DNA from: Candidula unifasciata | Lineage: Eukaryota > Mollusca > Gastropoda > Stylommatophora > Geomitridae | Direction: 5' to 3' | Length of the DNA: 64,000 nucleotides | NCBI GenBank assembly: GCA_905116865.2 | Contig: CAJHNH020007001.1 | Coordinates: 37,501-101,500 of the forward strand | In this document: in pieces, positions 19,996 to 30,680 of the stretch | Position numbering within the stretch: the stretch's first letter is position 1 | Layout of the letters: each line of letters opens with the position of its first letter | Notes under the pieces: model-generated | The model's database searches: none | What the model was told of the DNA's origin: nothing | The model's input: the letters and a program-made list of their open reading frames with translations, nothing else | Translations under genes and position numbers: made by a program

Positions 19996-21719
19996 TTAAC
20001 TCTTTAAGGTCCTAGCAACGCTGTAAGTGTTGATTGAGAAGTTTTGATTTGCCAAAACATATTGCCTCACACATGGCTCCCTATTTGTTTCTTATGTTCT
20101 GAACTACTGTTAAAGTATTTAGGGAAGGTTACTCTAACATTTTCCTTTGAAAAAAATTCTGTGTTTCAAAACACATTTGCGGATTGATCCGATTCATAGC
20201 AAGCACTGAACAGTGCATTTTCTAAGTTCTTTTTCGAGTGCCGTGGATTCCAGCGCTTGAACCAATAGAACAGGCCACAAAATGCGCCTTTCTGCGGGTG
20301 AAATTTCAAAACTGTTTCAGTCGAATATTTTTAGTTCTGATAATGATCATAAAAATTACATTTTTCTGGAAAGGGATTCGGACAGTGAATTTACACCAGC
20401 ACAGCTGAGAGATCAGTTGTTTGGGAATCTATCAATTCTGATGAGTTTACACAGAATGTTCCATTGCTACCAAAACCATATTTAGGGTGTAAGAGAAAAA
20501 AGTGCTCCAAATAGATAGACATAATAAATTAGGGCTAAGCTACATTGAAATCATTGCAGCTTCAGTCTGTATATAACTGTGTAAAGTAAATAGTAAATAA
20601 CGTGTGTTATGGTCAATTTTTCTGCCCTTTTTTCTCTGAAATTTTGTTCAGCACTCTGTGAGAACTTAGAGCCTCTGAGTGCTAAAGGAACCTATAAATT
20701 TTTTCATAACATATGAATTTGTTAGTAAATTTAACAAACCTTAAAGTGTTATTCTTAAATATGGATATTCACCGCTTTTGCAAAACCATGGTAAGAAGAA
20801 TTTTTTTGGGGTAAAATTATGCTGTTGTTAAATTACCACCTGCTGAATTCTTCTTTCCTAATAACTAAAACAGTATTAAACATATATTTATCTTCAGATT
20901 CAAAATGTACATTCATTTCTTTTTAAAAACATATACTTTTTTAGAGATTAGAAGTATATGACATTCTCTATTGCCTTTTTTGTACACCACCCTCTCTGCC
21001 ATTTATGTAAAGAGAAAATGTGGGCCAAATCTGTCAAAATGTCTAGGTTCGTTTAGCACTCAGAGGCTCTAAGTTCTCACAGAGTGCTGAACAAGATTTC
21101 AGAGAAAAAAGGGCAGAAAGATTGACCATAACGCACGTTATTTACTATACAGTTATATACAGACTGAAGCTGCAATGATTTCAATATAGCTTAGCCCTAA
21201 TTTAGTATGTCTATCTATTTGGAGCACTTTTTTCTCTTACACCCTAAATATGGTTTTGGTAGCAATGGAACATTCTGTGTAAACTCATCAGAATCGATAG
21301 ATTCCCAAACAACTGATCTCTCAGCTGCGCTGGTGTAAATTCACTGTCCGAATCCCTTTCCAGAAAAATGTAATTTTTATGATCATTATCAGAACTAAAA
21401 ATATTCGACTGAAACAGTTTCAAAATTTCACCTGCAGAAAGACGCATTTTGTGGCCTGTTCTATTGGTTCGAACGCTTGAATCCACGGCACTCGAAAATG
21501 AACTTAGAAAATGCACTGTTCAGTGCTTGCTATGAATCGGATCAATCTGCCCATGTGTTTTGAAACACAGAATTTTTTTCAAAGGAAAATGTTAGAGTAA
21601 CCTTCCCTGAATACTTTAACAGTAGCTCAGAACATAAGAAACAAATACAGAGCCATGTGTGAGGCAATATGTTTGGCCAAATCAAAACTTCAAATCAAAT
21701 CAAAACCTGAAAGAGTTAA
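19996..21719. mobile_element. piggyBac-like foldback element with duplicated inverted ORF arms
   Basis: TTAACTCTTTAAGG at 19996 faces the reverse complement of AAAGAGTTAA ending at 21719, so TTAA lies at both ends. The arms of about 650 bp (about 20037-20693 and 21043-21693) are near-identical inverted copies. Each carries the same 67-residue reading frame, + strand 20282-20485 and - strand 21244-21447, beginning MRLSAGEI.KLFQSNIFSS and rich in acidic DSDSE; this resembles the acidic N-terminus of piggyBac-type transposases. The right-hand copy extends 23 residues further upstream. About 350 bp of unique AT-rich DNA separates the arms. No catalytic DDD domain is present. Confidence 0.75.
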
Positions 21720-21855
21720 GAACTGATATCATAGCACAAGGGGCATTCCTTGAAACGCTCTATCCCCATCTTCAGCAGCAAATGCAGAGTTCCAGTTCTG
21801 ATGGTACCGTTAACATTCTGACCGTATGTATGTCTGTCCAACGCTTCTCCTGATT
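21720..21855 (-). mobile_element. LINE-RH 3' end fragment
   Basis: Shares GAACTGATATCATAGCAC, GGGGCATTCC, CCATCTTCAGCAGC and GCAGAGTTCC with the reversed LINE copies at 3055 and 32425. It begins immediately at the right boundary of the foldback element. Confidence 0.7.
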
Positions 21856-22079
21856 ATTAGGCCTAGGTGCTGACATCATCAACTTCTCCTGACATCACTA
21901 ACCCAGGCTAACAGTATTATCTGTGTTCACTCTGACAGTCCCGAAAGTTTTTCCGGTGTGTTCCCAGACATCCCCAAAGTACTCCCAACAAAAATATTGT
22001 GGGGTGAAATCATTAGAAATAACAATGACTTCAAATGCAGACATTTCGAAAGTAAGTTAAGATAATCAAACATGTATTG
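21856..22079. other. Intron 5 stretch without recognised features
   Basis: No recognised repeat words or ORF. Confidence 0.4.
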
Positions 22080-22245
22080 ATTCAGACTCATAGAAAGAAG
22101 TAGAGATACAAGAATATACTAGATAACATAAAAGACTAAAGCTATAGATATCACACCAAGGCTTGACCCTGTCACTTCCAAATGATGATAGTTTTGCTGC
22201 AGGAACAAGTGTGTGCTGTGACTCCTATCTATAAAGTTTCTATTT
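22080..22245 (-). mobile_element. SINE-D copy
   Basis: Shares CTCATAGAAAGAAGTAGA, the AACAT..AAGCTATAGATA/TTACC block and a reversed box-B-like region (GGCTTGACCCTGTCACTTCC) with 5455-5650. Confidence 0.6.
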
Positions 22246-22589
22246 TCTGGATCATACAGTAAAAGTAAAATATATTGACAGATAAATGCAGTTTTTAAGC
22301 AGTTACTGCCCTTATTGAGTAGATTGTTGGTCCATTTCATTTTCTGGGAAATGAAAAATGAGTTGGTTTAGCCAGTTTTCTTTCTTACAAGTTTCCCCCT
22401 TCCCTCTCCTTTTTCCCCAGATAATTACCAGAAAATATCCTGGTACCCATAAGTAAGTGAAAGTAAACCCGATTGAGGTTCACATACTGAGCAATTACCA
22501 CACACAGTGACCTGAAGAATCACTATTCAGACGAGTGTTTCCAAGATACAAATCCCAGAAATCTTGTTCAATCTAAGTTTATACCTGAG

Positions 22590-22905
22590 CTCCGGATTAC
22601 AAAGTAAAAGTAAAGTAAAGTCGGGAGATGTGGACCAGCATCAGTGCATACGGTTATAAACCATAAGTGCTCTGCCACCAGTACGGACAGCTGATAAGAA
22701 TTGTCGCCGTTTGCACGTAACTCTGTAGCTGCAGCGATGTTCCTCCATTTACCCCAGAGTGTCAACTCTGGTACCCATTTCCTAGAGGCTGGGTGAACCC
22801 AGGGAACTGTCCGGTTTCGAACACCGACCATGGCTGCAGCGAGTCGCAGCTGGATTTGAAAGCAACCTCTTATCGACTGCGCTAAGGCGGACCGAAATAT
22901 GCAGG
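22590..22905 (-). mobile_element. tRNA-headed SINE (SINE-A relative)
   Basis: On the minus strand it opens near 22895 with CGCCTTAGCGCAGTCGATAA, which is a good box A. GGTTCGAAACC or a near form follows near 22830, then a body containing CACCCAGCCTCTAGGAAATG. It ends in a (TTTAC)n-like tail at 22600. The middle differs from SINE-A, so it may be a composite. Confidence 0.6.
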
Positions 22906-23228
22906 CCACCGGATGTTTGCCGAAACCCGGTTTGTCTATAATCGGACCGGACAGTCCCGATTACAAAATGACCAGAAGTCTGAATGGAGTACAGTAACAT
23001 GATCTAGTGACCAGTTTAATGAGACTGAGTATACAGCCACTCTGACTGTTCTGAAAATTGAATTCTGCCTCTCAGAACTGAACTTAGGCCACTGTTTTGG
23101 CAAGCAATCACATTACCCACTACATTCTGTTGTCCCATGTGATATGTGGAGTCACTAGTAATCTATAGTATTTTGCTGGGTACGGGCTGAGCTGAAAAGA
23201 GTTAAATGTTTTTTTGTTGTCACCACAG

Positions 23229-23328
23229 AGGAGAATGCCCCAAGATCAACAGGAGCACTGGCATCACATTCAGCGAAAGATTGCCCGCCATGTTGTGGCT
23301 GGACAGAGGTTCTGTAGGAATATCCCAG
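23229..23328 (+). CDS. 2DBD nuclear receptor exon 6: LBD helix 3 region
   Basis: Acceptor CACCACAG ends at 23228; donor GTAAGA starts at 23329. Phase 0 in, phase 1 out. Encodes residues 977-1009 (RRMPQDQQEHWHHIQRKIAR, then HVVAGQRFCRNIP). FCRNIP plus exon 7 forms the nuclear receptor LBD signature in the helix 3-4 region (F.K..PGF..L...DQ). Short but secured by frame and by the motif reconstituted across the splice. Confidence 0.92.
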
Positions 23329-23439
23329 GTAAGATGCCACATATGTACAGTCTTATCATTGTTTTGTGCTTACCAGATGGTGGATGTAGTTTTATACACG
23401 AATAATACGAAAACTGATCAGAAGTTCAACAAATGATTC

Positions 23440-23720
23440 ATGTAAATTCCCGCCCAGGTGACTTGATTGTCCATACAGATGGCTCTGTGTTAGGGGGCAG
23501 ATGTAGTGCATGGGGGTTCATAGCGACAAGGCCTGGCATATGATATCACAACGTCTAGTTTGAGAATGGAGTTAGAGGCAGTCACTGCTGCCTTCCGCTG
23601 GCTTGAGAATCAGCTGCTGTACACAGATGCTGTCACTGTAACTGACTCACAAGGTATGTTGAGAAAGGTGGAGACAGACATGCTCCATGCAGAGTGGCAA
23701 GCATCACTTCAAAGGTAGTT
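23440..23720 (+). mobile_element. LINE-RH RNase H domain fragment
   Basis: The + strand encodes GDLIVHTDGSVLGGRCSAWG, the start of an RNase H domain (conserved 'TDGS...G..G.G'), then degenerates with stops. Later words match, in reverse, the LINE-RH copies at 3480 and 32860 (AGTGGCAAGC, GATGCTGTCACTGTAACTGA). Confidence 0.75.
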
Positions 23721-23929
23721 TTGAAATACCAAAACTAGGAAGGAATAGTTTTAATTGTCTTTCTGTCGATCCTTATAATAATCTGATAATGGCAGCAATC
23801 ATCTTCCCAGGTTTTAAATCTATGAGACTCTCCATTGATCTTTCTTCAGTGTGCAATTCAATGTGTCTTAAAACAATTTAGACATAAAACAAGAGACATT
23901 TATAAACAACCTCTTGTGTCAAGTTATTT

Positions 23930-24210
23930 AAAAAAGAAATGGGAATACATTTAGCACATCACGAGGAGAAGCAGATAGAGAATCACTAAACAGGCACTGC
24001 AATGAGAACAAATGTACTAAAGAAATGAGTATGTCCAAGAGAAACCCTGAAATGAACATTGTCAAGAGAGACCAGTGGTGATGGACTAGATTCAGTTGAG
24101 GATATTGAACAGATGGTAAGGACAGACCTGAAAGGAGGATTAGGCTGTGAGCCCTATGTGATGTGTAATCACATGGCTCAGGATGTTGATTATGATGGTA
24201 ATATCTGCCA
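23930..24210 (+). mobile_element. LINE reverse-transcriptase C-terminal remnant
   Basis: Contains AATCACTAAACAGGCACTGC, corresponding to 'SITKQAL', as at 2880, and trails into TTGATTATGATGGTAATA. Frames are broken. Confidence 0.45.
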
Positions 24211-24299
24211 CCCACAGTTTTAGTATTGCACAGATCACCTCCCTCTTTCAGCTAGAGGAAAACAAAGGTAGTTATGATGTGCTTAGTTTCACAGATTAA

Positions 24300-24560
24300 A
24301 TAATGTTAAAGGTGATATTCACCTTTCTCAACATGCTCTGTGAGTTAGTTACAATCACGGCATGTGTGAACAGCTGATTCTCAAGCCAGCGGAAGGCAGC
24401 AGAGACTGCCTCCACTTCCATTCTCAAACTAGACGTTGTGATATCATATACAAGGACAGTTTTAGTATTGTACAGATCACCTCCCTACTTCAGCCAGAGA
24501 GAAACAGAGGTAGTTCTGATGAAATAATGTTGAAGGTGATATTCAATTTCTGATGTTCTT
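24300..24560 (-). mobile_element. LINE-RH fragment, reversed, with internal duplication
   Basis: Words such as CTCAACATGCTCTGTGAGTT and TTCTCAAGCCAGCGGAAGGC match LINE-RH copies at 3480 and 32850. The segments 24218-24330 and 24455-24545 share ACAGATCACCTCCCT..TTCAGC and AATAATGTT.AAGGTGATATTC, which suggests the LINE piece inserted into or duplicated a host segment. Confidence 0.6.
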
Positions 24561-25700
24561 TAACAAATTTTTTTTTTTTTTTAATAGTTTGTAGTTCAAT
24601 GTTTCTTTAACCCTTTTAGGGTTAGAAAATGTATAAAGAAGTACAAATTTGTTAGGCAATAAAGCATTCTTTTTATGCTGTTGTTCCATCAAGTATATGG
24701 TGCTATTTATCTATGTCTGTATCCACTCAAAGTTGCTGTTGACACATTTACCAGTATTCTTCATTGCAGCCAGACTGCTGCATTTTTCTGCATGAAATCC
24801 CAAGACATTTTACATTTGTTTGTTTCCTTTTCTGCTGTCAATATCCAAGTTTTCTTAGAGCATCATCATCTCGCTTTTTCTATTTTCCATTCATTGGAGA
24901 TCTGTCCTAGCTAAAGTTATTGCACAGGATTCTGCAGGTATTTCCAAGCCATCTCCATCTTCTTCCTTTGATAACACTGCCAGTGATACACGTTTTGTTT
25001 TCATCCTCAGTTCTTCATTTGTGATCTTGTTTGGCTAAACATTGGCAGGAGTCTCCATATACATTTATTCTGAAAACTATTTAATTATGATTATCCTATA
25101 CATTAAAACGACCTTATATAGTAACATATAAAAACATCTTTACATGAAAACAAAATTGTACGTTTTATGTAATTTCTTGAGACATTTAAAAGAGTTATAA
25201 GCTAATAAAAACAAACAGCTTTAAAATAAGGAAAATAATAAATATGGACAGGCGATAATAATTAATACCAAACTATTTCAGGTGTGGTTGGTTAGAATCG
25301 AGGTGTGAAACAACAATTTAGACATATGCCTCTTTAACTTGCACTTTAGCTCTGTACACGTCACCTCCCTGTGTTACCAAGAGTACAAAATAAGTAGTTT
25401 CTATAGACTTAATTTGGCATATTCTGTGATGTTGATAGTAATATTTGCACAGCTATTTCAGTGCCACAGAATTCACTTTCTTCACTTACTTTGCACAGCC
25501 TGTCTACATTTGCACTTCTGTCCCTGCTGTAAAGAAAAGCCTTGCTTATGTAAACAGCCAGTAAATTTCTCTTTTGTATTTTCAGATCTAATCTTATTAA
25601 CACCCTTAAACTTCTCTCTACAGAAAACTCAAATAGGCAAGCAACTTCTACTTTCATAGTGTTTGCCCTTGGGAATCACTGAATTATTCATTTGGAATTT
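24561..25700. other. Intron 6 stretch without recognised features
   Basis: AT-rich. One TTAACCCTTTTAGGGTTAG near 24608 resembles the piggyBac-like ends seen elsewhere, but no partner was found. Small ORFs show no family resemblance. Confidence 0.45.
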
Positions 25701-25730
25701 GATTCATTACTGTCCAGCCCATGACACCTC

Positions 25731-25993
25731 ACGGCATCCGTGGCTTAGGTGTTGCGAGTCTGACTCGTAATCCGACGTACTGCGGTCGAAACCTGGCTGT
25801 GTGGATTTATATTATGGTATGGGGCGTCGCAGGTGGACCCAGCCTAAAATGGGTCCTGAGGAAGTAAAGATGACCGGCGTAATGCTGACCACATTACTAA
25901 CCCAGTGCCGATTGGTCTGTAAAAATATGGAACACTCTTCCCATATACCCGATGCGCCTAAGGCATGAAAAGGGATCTTTACTTTTTTTTTCA
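25731..25993 (+). mobile_element. Full-length tRNA-derived SINE with 12-bp target duplication
   Basis: CCATGACACCTC lies directly before (25719-25730) and after (25994-26005) the element. The head is CGGCATCCGTGGCTTAGGTG (box A) and GCGGTCGAAACC (diverged box B). The body carries SINE-A hallmarks in forward order: CGTCGCAGGTGGACCCAGCC, AAAATGGGTCC, GGAAGTAAAG, GACCGGCGTAATGCTGACCA, GATTGGTCTGTAAAAATATG, AGGCATGAAAAGGGATCTTT. So the head is of the type seen in SINE-C and the body is SINE-A. Confidence 0.85.
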
Positions 25994-26109
25994 CCATGAC
26001 ACCTCTGATAGTTGTATGTTCATTTTTATTTAAATATCTTCTTTGCTTTTTTACTGTTTATACACATAAATTAACAGGTGGAAAACCTTGGGCGCTGTAG
26101 AAACATTAT

Positions 26110-26295
26110 ATATATGTAATAAACAAGCATACAATGTTCAGTTAAGTACTCATCGAAAAAAGTAAATAGAAGCACACACGTCACAACATAACAGTTGAAA
26201 GCTAAAGACATCATGTTCAGATTAGAACCCATCACCTGCAAATGACAACTGCGCCTTGGTGTAGAATCAAGTGTACTAAGACCAACAGTCAATTA
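26110..26295 (-). mobile_element. SINE-D copy, diverged
   Basis: Follows the order of 5455-5650: ACTCATCGAAAAAAGTAAAT, AAGCTAAAGACATCATGTTC, AACCCATCACCTGCAAATGA, GTGTACTAAGACC. Its tRNA-like head, reversed, is weak. Confidence 0.5.
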
Positions 26296-26454
26296 ATATT
26301 GTTTTTGATTTTTTTAGCTGGTAACCCTTTCAGTACCATTCAGCTCACATTGCATCCATTGCCCAGTTCAAATATTGTTACACAAACTTGTTATATCCTC
26401 TCTTACTTGCTGCTTTTTAATAGGAGTTCTCAAGATCTTTATGTATTTTGTTTT

Positions 26455-26625
26455 TTAAATGTTCACCGGTAGTAAACTCTGGTGGAATGTCATGTTTGGT
26501 CATCCACTTTTGAGCTTTTATCTGGTTCCAGAACTTGAATTTTGCACTCATATTTGCTTTGCAGATCTAACTTATTTGTATGCAGACTGTTAGTTCCTTG
26601 CCTTGGCAGATCTGAACCCTGTCGC
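26455..26625 (-). mobile_element. SINE-B fragment
   Basis: TTCACCGGTAGTAAACTCTG, then TTTTATCTGGTTCCAGAACT and TTATTTGTATGCAGACTGTT, then AGTTCCTTGCC follow the reversed SINE-B core. Head missing. Confidence 0.7.
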
Positions 26626-27227
26626 CAAGAAAAAATCAAATCTAGTTATTTCCAGCTGTGACACAACCATGTAGACACCAATGTATTGCCATGTTTGCAG
26701 TGAAATGTTCTAAAAAAAAAAAAGGTAGTTATATTCCGTTGCTTCTATGACCCCAGTGGCTTTTTTAAAAGCAAAGTTGATGTCAGTTTTTCCCATAAGT
26801 CTCAGTGTTAGAGGTCACTGGATAACATGAGTCGCCCAGTACACATTTTTTTTTTTTATTTTATATCCCAGGGTGTGTATTCTATTTAATGCTTAACTCT
26901 TTTTCATGTTTGTTGAACACCCTTTTTTATAGTTCTACTAATTTGTTTTTTAATTTGTTTATTAATTACCTGTGTATGGTTTAAAAAAAATATTTTGTTC
27001 TAGGAATTTCCATGAGTTCATGACCTATTTCTATAGCATTGCTGGGCAAAAACGTTAAAAAATCAGCAGGTTCTACAGGTCTTAGCTGATTTTAAACCAC
27101 TGCTTAAGTTCACACTTTGAGACAGAAAGTATTATAGAAACAAATTGCTTTTGACCCAACTGATTCCATGTGTTTATTTGCATTATTACCTGATATCATT
27201 GCTTGAGCTACCATTTGTATTCTTTAG
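26626..27227. other. Intron 6 end, no recognised features
   Basis: AT-rich with several T and A runs, leading to the acceptor TTCTTTAG at 27227. Nothing else supported. Confidence 0.5.
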
Positions 27228-27488
27228 GATACTTCAAGCTGGATATCCAAGATCGGATCTCTCTGGGCAAAAATGTTGGATTTGGTCTGATGGTGCTGAT
27301 AGCCTGCACTGAGTTCTATGATCCTGAATTTAAAAGATTCAAGCACATCTGGAACTGGACAATGCCAATGCAGAATCCGTTATTCTCATACAAACTTCAT
27401 CTCTTGTCGTTGGGTGACAAGATGCATGAGATACAAGTAGACAGGACTGAGGCATCCATGATGTGTGCTATCAGCATGACTAGCATAG
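27228..27488 (+). CDS. 2DBD nuclear receptor exon 7: core of the LBD
   Basis: Acceptor TTCTTTAG ends at 27227; donor GTAATT starts at 27489; phase 1 in and out. Encodes residues 1010-1096. With exon 6 it forms FCRNIPGYFKLDIQDRISL, the LBD signature, then GKNVGFGLMVLIACTEFYD (helix 5). It ends SMMCAISMTSI, the helix 7-8 region that precedes the CPGL motif in exon 8. An ATG-initiated ORF from 27203 extends five codons into the intron and should not be used as a start. Confidence 0.95.
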
Positions 27489-27599
27489 GTAATTTGTCAC
27501 AAGTTTTTATAGGAACCATATTTATACAGTTCAAAGTCTTCAGTTGGGAAAATTAACATTATTGAACTGTGTTTTGTTTCATATGGTTATATATGAGCC

Positions 27600-27680
27600 A
27601 TTCGTTGTTTAATTCATTACTATCCAGCCCATCACCTGTCTGATACTTGTAAATTCATCTTTATTTAAATGTGACTGCAT
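27600..27680. repeat. Paralogue of the SINE insertion site at 25690-26035
   Basis: TTCATTACTATCCAGCCCAT, CACCTGTCTGATA and TTCATCTTTATTTAAAT correspond to both flanks of the SINE at 25731, without the SINE. It shows the unoccupied form of a dispersed repeat. Confidence 0.65.
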
Positions 27681-28045
27681 ACAGTTTCATCTTATCCTCG
27701 AGTTACAACCCCTGGCTTTCCCCCTGGATATTAATTTTCCTATTCCCACATGTCCCGCCAGTCTCTTGGCTAGACATTGACCTGGCTGCTTCGAGATATG
27801 AAGATAAGTGATATTGTGTATTTGTGTAGTATTGTATAATTTATGTATGTGCCGATGAAGGCTCCATAAAGTTTTGTTTGTGTTTTATTGTGAAACTCGC
27901 TAATATACTTTTAGTTCCGGTTTATACCTTTCCTCATATGGCTTAGTCTCTCTTTGAAGTATGACTACTCGACCGCGAGAGCACAGCCAATCTGCCACTA
28001 CTGTTGCTATGTAAGCATTGGGAGAGGGTGGAGAAGTCTTTGAAC
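27681..28045. other. Intron 7 stretch, unassigned
   Basis: No recognised repeat or ORF. Confidence 0.4.
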
Positions 28046-28049
28046 TGAG

Positions 28050-28205
28050 AATTTAGGGCCATATGACTCGTGTCACCGTGGATTGTGCAGGTTCAGATTT
28101 TATTTTTGCTACGATAGGAAAAATCCAAGACCTTACTGATGATTCGAACCAGGATCTCCCTCATGAGAGCCCTGCTTTCTTAACTGTTCAGCCAGCCACT
28201 CCTTT
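28050..28205 (-). mobile_element. SINE-E, reversed
   Basis: On the + strand it shows CCAAGACCTTACTGATGATT, then CGAACC (reversed box B), TCTCCCTCATGAGAGC and TTAACTGTTCAGCCAGCCAC, mirroring 14040-14195. Confidence 0.7.
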
Positions 28206-28389
28206 GAGAGCACAGCAAACAATGTAAATTATATAGCCCCAGCAAAGATAATGAGGGTTCTCGATACAAAATGCACTCATAAAGTAATGACACTGTGAAG
28301 AGAACCCATGACTTCCATAGTTTGAGGCAATTCAATGAGTATGATCCGGAGGGTTCCGGCAGGTTCGGTGCGAAGATAATGGCTTGAAT

Positions 28390-28790
28390 CATTACAGAAG
28401 TCCACTGTACATGGAGTCACCTTTATTTTTGTTCTGGGAAACGCAGGCGTCGATGGAAATGAAAGAGCTGACAGGTTGGCTGGATCCGCTATCATTACCG
28501 ATGGTCAGCCTATGGATCATGCTGATATTATTAATGCCCCCAGAGAAATGGGAAGGATAGAGGACTTTGGTGGCAGTGAATCCACATCACTCGCCAGAAT
28601 GGGAGACTTGGGAATTAAGATCGGCATAGCAAAAAACGAGATGCACACCAGACACGCTAGAAGACTTGTTAATCAACATAGAACTAGTACTGTTAGCCAT
28701 CGGACTTTGGGATTCATACTGAGGGGAGGATCTGAGCACCTATGGACTTGTCCGGAGTGCAATGATGATAACCCAATTAACTAACTAACT
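28390..28790 (+). mobile_element. LINE RNase H C-terminal fragment
   Basis: Encodes AGVDGNERADRLAGSA, the conserved RNase H 'GN..AD.LA' segment. A region with MDHADIINAPREMGRIEDF follows, and the cysteine-rich end HLWTCPECNDDNP at about 28735-28775. The ORF from 28476 holds most of it. It ends with a CTAACTAACTAACTAA run. The family is related to, but distinct in sequence from, the copies at 3050 and 32395; the fragment at 52014-52352 is its closest relative (MDIADIVNAIRTG). Confidence 0.85.
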
Positions 28791-28799
28791 AACTAAGTT

Positions 28800-29460
28800 T
28801 GAGGCAACTGGCTTAATCGCTAGCTCCAGAGACACCCTTGGAACAGGATTATATGCTGTTCTAACTATTTCAAGCAGTGTGCAGTGTTTAGTTGTGAGAG
28901 CAAGAGCACATGGATGTAAGAATCACCCTGAGCAGGTATTGCAGAGAGTATAGCCAAACAGCCCTTGGTGCTGAAATACGGGCCCTTATCCACAGCAAAC
29001 TAGACCATGCAGATGGTTCAGTTTCTCTTGGGGTGCAGTCTGAATGGGCATTCAATTTGCAGGTGGAAGGGAAGACAGGAAAAGAAGAAAGTCAAGCATT
29101 CCACTATTTCAAGCATGATGATTCATATAGCAACTTTAAGGAGGACTTGCATGGTTGGTGGAGTAGGAAACAACTCAACATAGATAGTGACAGGCTCAGT
29201 GAGCAGGCTAAAGAAGATACAAGCTGACAATCTAGAATAGGTTGACAGCTTCCAGAATCCTGCCTCAAGAAACTATCTTGGTTAGGCTCACCAGGATAAG
29301 TCGGCATGAAAGAAATGAGCTTTTGATGGCAGACTTTAAGAAACCTGGTATGAACATCAGGGCTGTTCACACATTTACCAACACAGTCTTCAGTATTAGT
29401 ATGGTCTCATAACACCGCCTATGTAGGATTCGGGGGCAGAAAGAATAGACCCACTACCCC
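28800..29460. other. Intron 7 stretch with an unrecognised 105-residue ORF
   Basis: The ORF 28910-29227 (+) begins MDVRITLSRYCREYSQTALG and shows no domain I recognise. A minus-strand 88-residue ORF overlaps. A GAGGTTCGGGG phrase and the GATTCGGGGGCAGAAAGAAT at 29427 resemble the SINE-B head. Not called as a gene. Confidence 0.35.
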
Positions 29461-29477
29461 CCTTCCTTTCCTTCAAC

Positions 29478-29502
29478 ACCACCCCCCCCCCCCCCCACAT
29501 TC
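29478..29502. repeat. C-rich run
   Basis: CACCACC followed by about 15 consecutive C. Simple sequence. Confidence 0.9.
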
Positions 29503-29639
29503 CCCTAACATGTATGTCATATAAATCAACTAATTAGAAGTTTGCTTAAATGGGATGTGTTGTTAAAAGGTGCAGATACAAAGCCATCACAACATGTCAA
29601 CAGCCCTTTTCAAGGCAGAGGTAGAAAAGGGAGAAATCC

Positions 29640-29845
29640 CATTATACTGCAGGTTGTTGAGTAACCAGTTGCTGTCGACTGTCTGAAAAATTCCCTTAAC
29701 CACTGTCGACCAGATGTACTGGACTTAATGTCTGCATGTTTGAGGCCTGACCGTTCAGCCAGAAGTCTGTATCTACGTCTTTCCTGGCCTGCCTTTTTTC
29801 CTCTTCCCCTCTACAGTGTCCTGTGGTATCATTCGGAGAGGCTGG
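29640..29845 (-). mobile_element. LINE 3' end fragment
   Basis: The minus strand parallels the fragment at 29990-30175 (GACTGTCTGA, GAGGCCTG.CC, TCAGCCAGAAGTC, CTTTCCTGG). The latter encodes the terminal 'DRQRW' phrase typical of LINE ORF2 ends. Confidence 0.5.
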
Positions 29846-29854
29846 TAATTCTTC

Positions 29855-29925
29855 TTCTTCTTCACGTTCACCTGCTATAAACTCCGGCAGAAAGTTCTGG
29901 GTGTTTGTCCACCTCACAAGGAAAA
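29855..29925 (-). mobile_element. SINE-B 3' fragment
   Basis: TTCTTCTTCTTCACGTTCAC, CTGCTATAAACTCCGGCAGA, AAGTTCTGG is the reversed SINE-B end including the GAA tail. Only about 70 bp remain. Confidence 0.7.
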
Positions 29926-29989
29926 TAATAATTGTGGTGTAATATACCGTGGCTTGTACACACCCATCATCATCATCATCGTCCCGTAA

Positions 29990-30175
29990 TACTACATGTC
30001 ATTAGGTCACCAGTTTCTGTTGACTGTCTGATCATCTCTCTCCACCTTTGGCGGTCACTTGCGATGGACTTCAAGGTTGCATGCCTGAGGCCTGTCCAGT
30101 CAGGTTCTGTAACCAGGTCTTTCTTGGTCTGACTCTTCTCCTCTTTCTATCTACTGAGCCCTGCAGTATTGTACT
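29990..30175 (-). mobile_element. LINE 3' end fragment
   Basis: The minus strand translates to a phrase like LKSIASDRQRWREMIRQST, the C-terminal 'A.DR..WR..V' segment of non-LTR ORF2, and contains a C-terminal QTKKDLV phrase upstream. Truncated. Confidence 0.55.
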
Positions 30176-30369
30176 ACTACTCAGTTGAATAAAAAATAAA
30201 AAAAATAACTGAAATGTGAACAAATGTTACCTTTCATTAAAATTATAGAGCTTAAACAAAATTAAATGAATATTTGAAATTTATCTTTAAAGTTTACAAA
30301 ATACAAAATGTGATTTATTTGAATGATGAAATACCACAGAATGTCTAGTTCAAGTATCCTATTTTTGTC

Positions 30370-30680
30370 ATGCTCCTTGTAAGTTAACTTTCAAGGCATT
30401 TGTGATATCATCTGAAAAACTTGTGGCGGGTACATTCCCATGTGCCAGTATAATACACCCAAACCTTAGGACTCTAGTCTTGTTCCAGAACCTAAGTGTT
30501 GCTTGCACACCTCCTTTTTTCCCTAGCCTTTCAAGCAGACCTACTCTGTTTTCTAAAGATGCTCCCAATTAGTTGACTACTACAACATGCTTGTTAGGGA
30601 GGCGGTGGGTCTATTCTAGTTCTCCTCATAAAGAGGCCTCAGAACCCACATGGGAAAAAAATCTTATTAAATGTCCAAGA
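30370..30680 (-). mobile_element. SINE-B copy
   Basis: Contains ACTCTAGTCTTGTTCCAGAA, AAGCAGACCTACTCTG, ACAACATGCTTGTTAGGGAG, GTGGGTCTATTCTAGTTCTC and CCTCAGAACCCACATGGG in reversed family order. The tail end is decayed. Confidence 0.7.

Noticed and set aside
28910..29227. A 105-residue ORF in intron 7
   Set aside because: No recognised domain; the surroundings are retroelement sequence and there is no splice or expression evidence.
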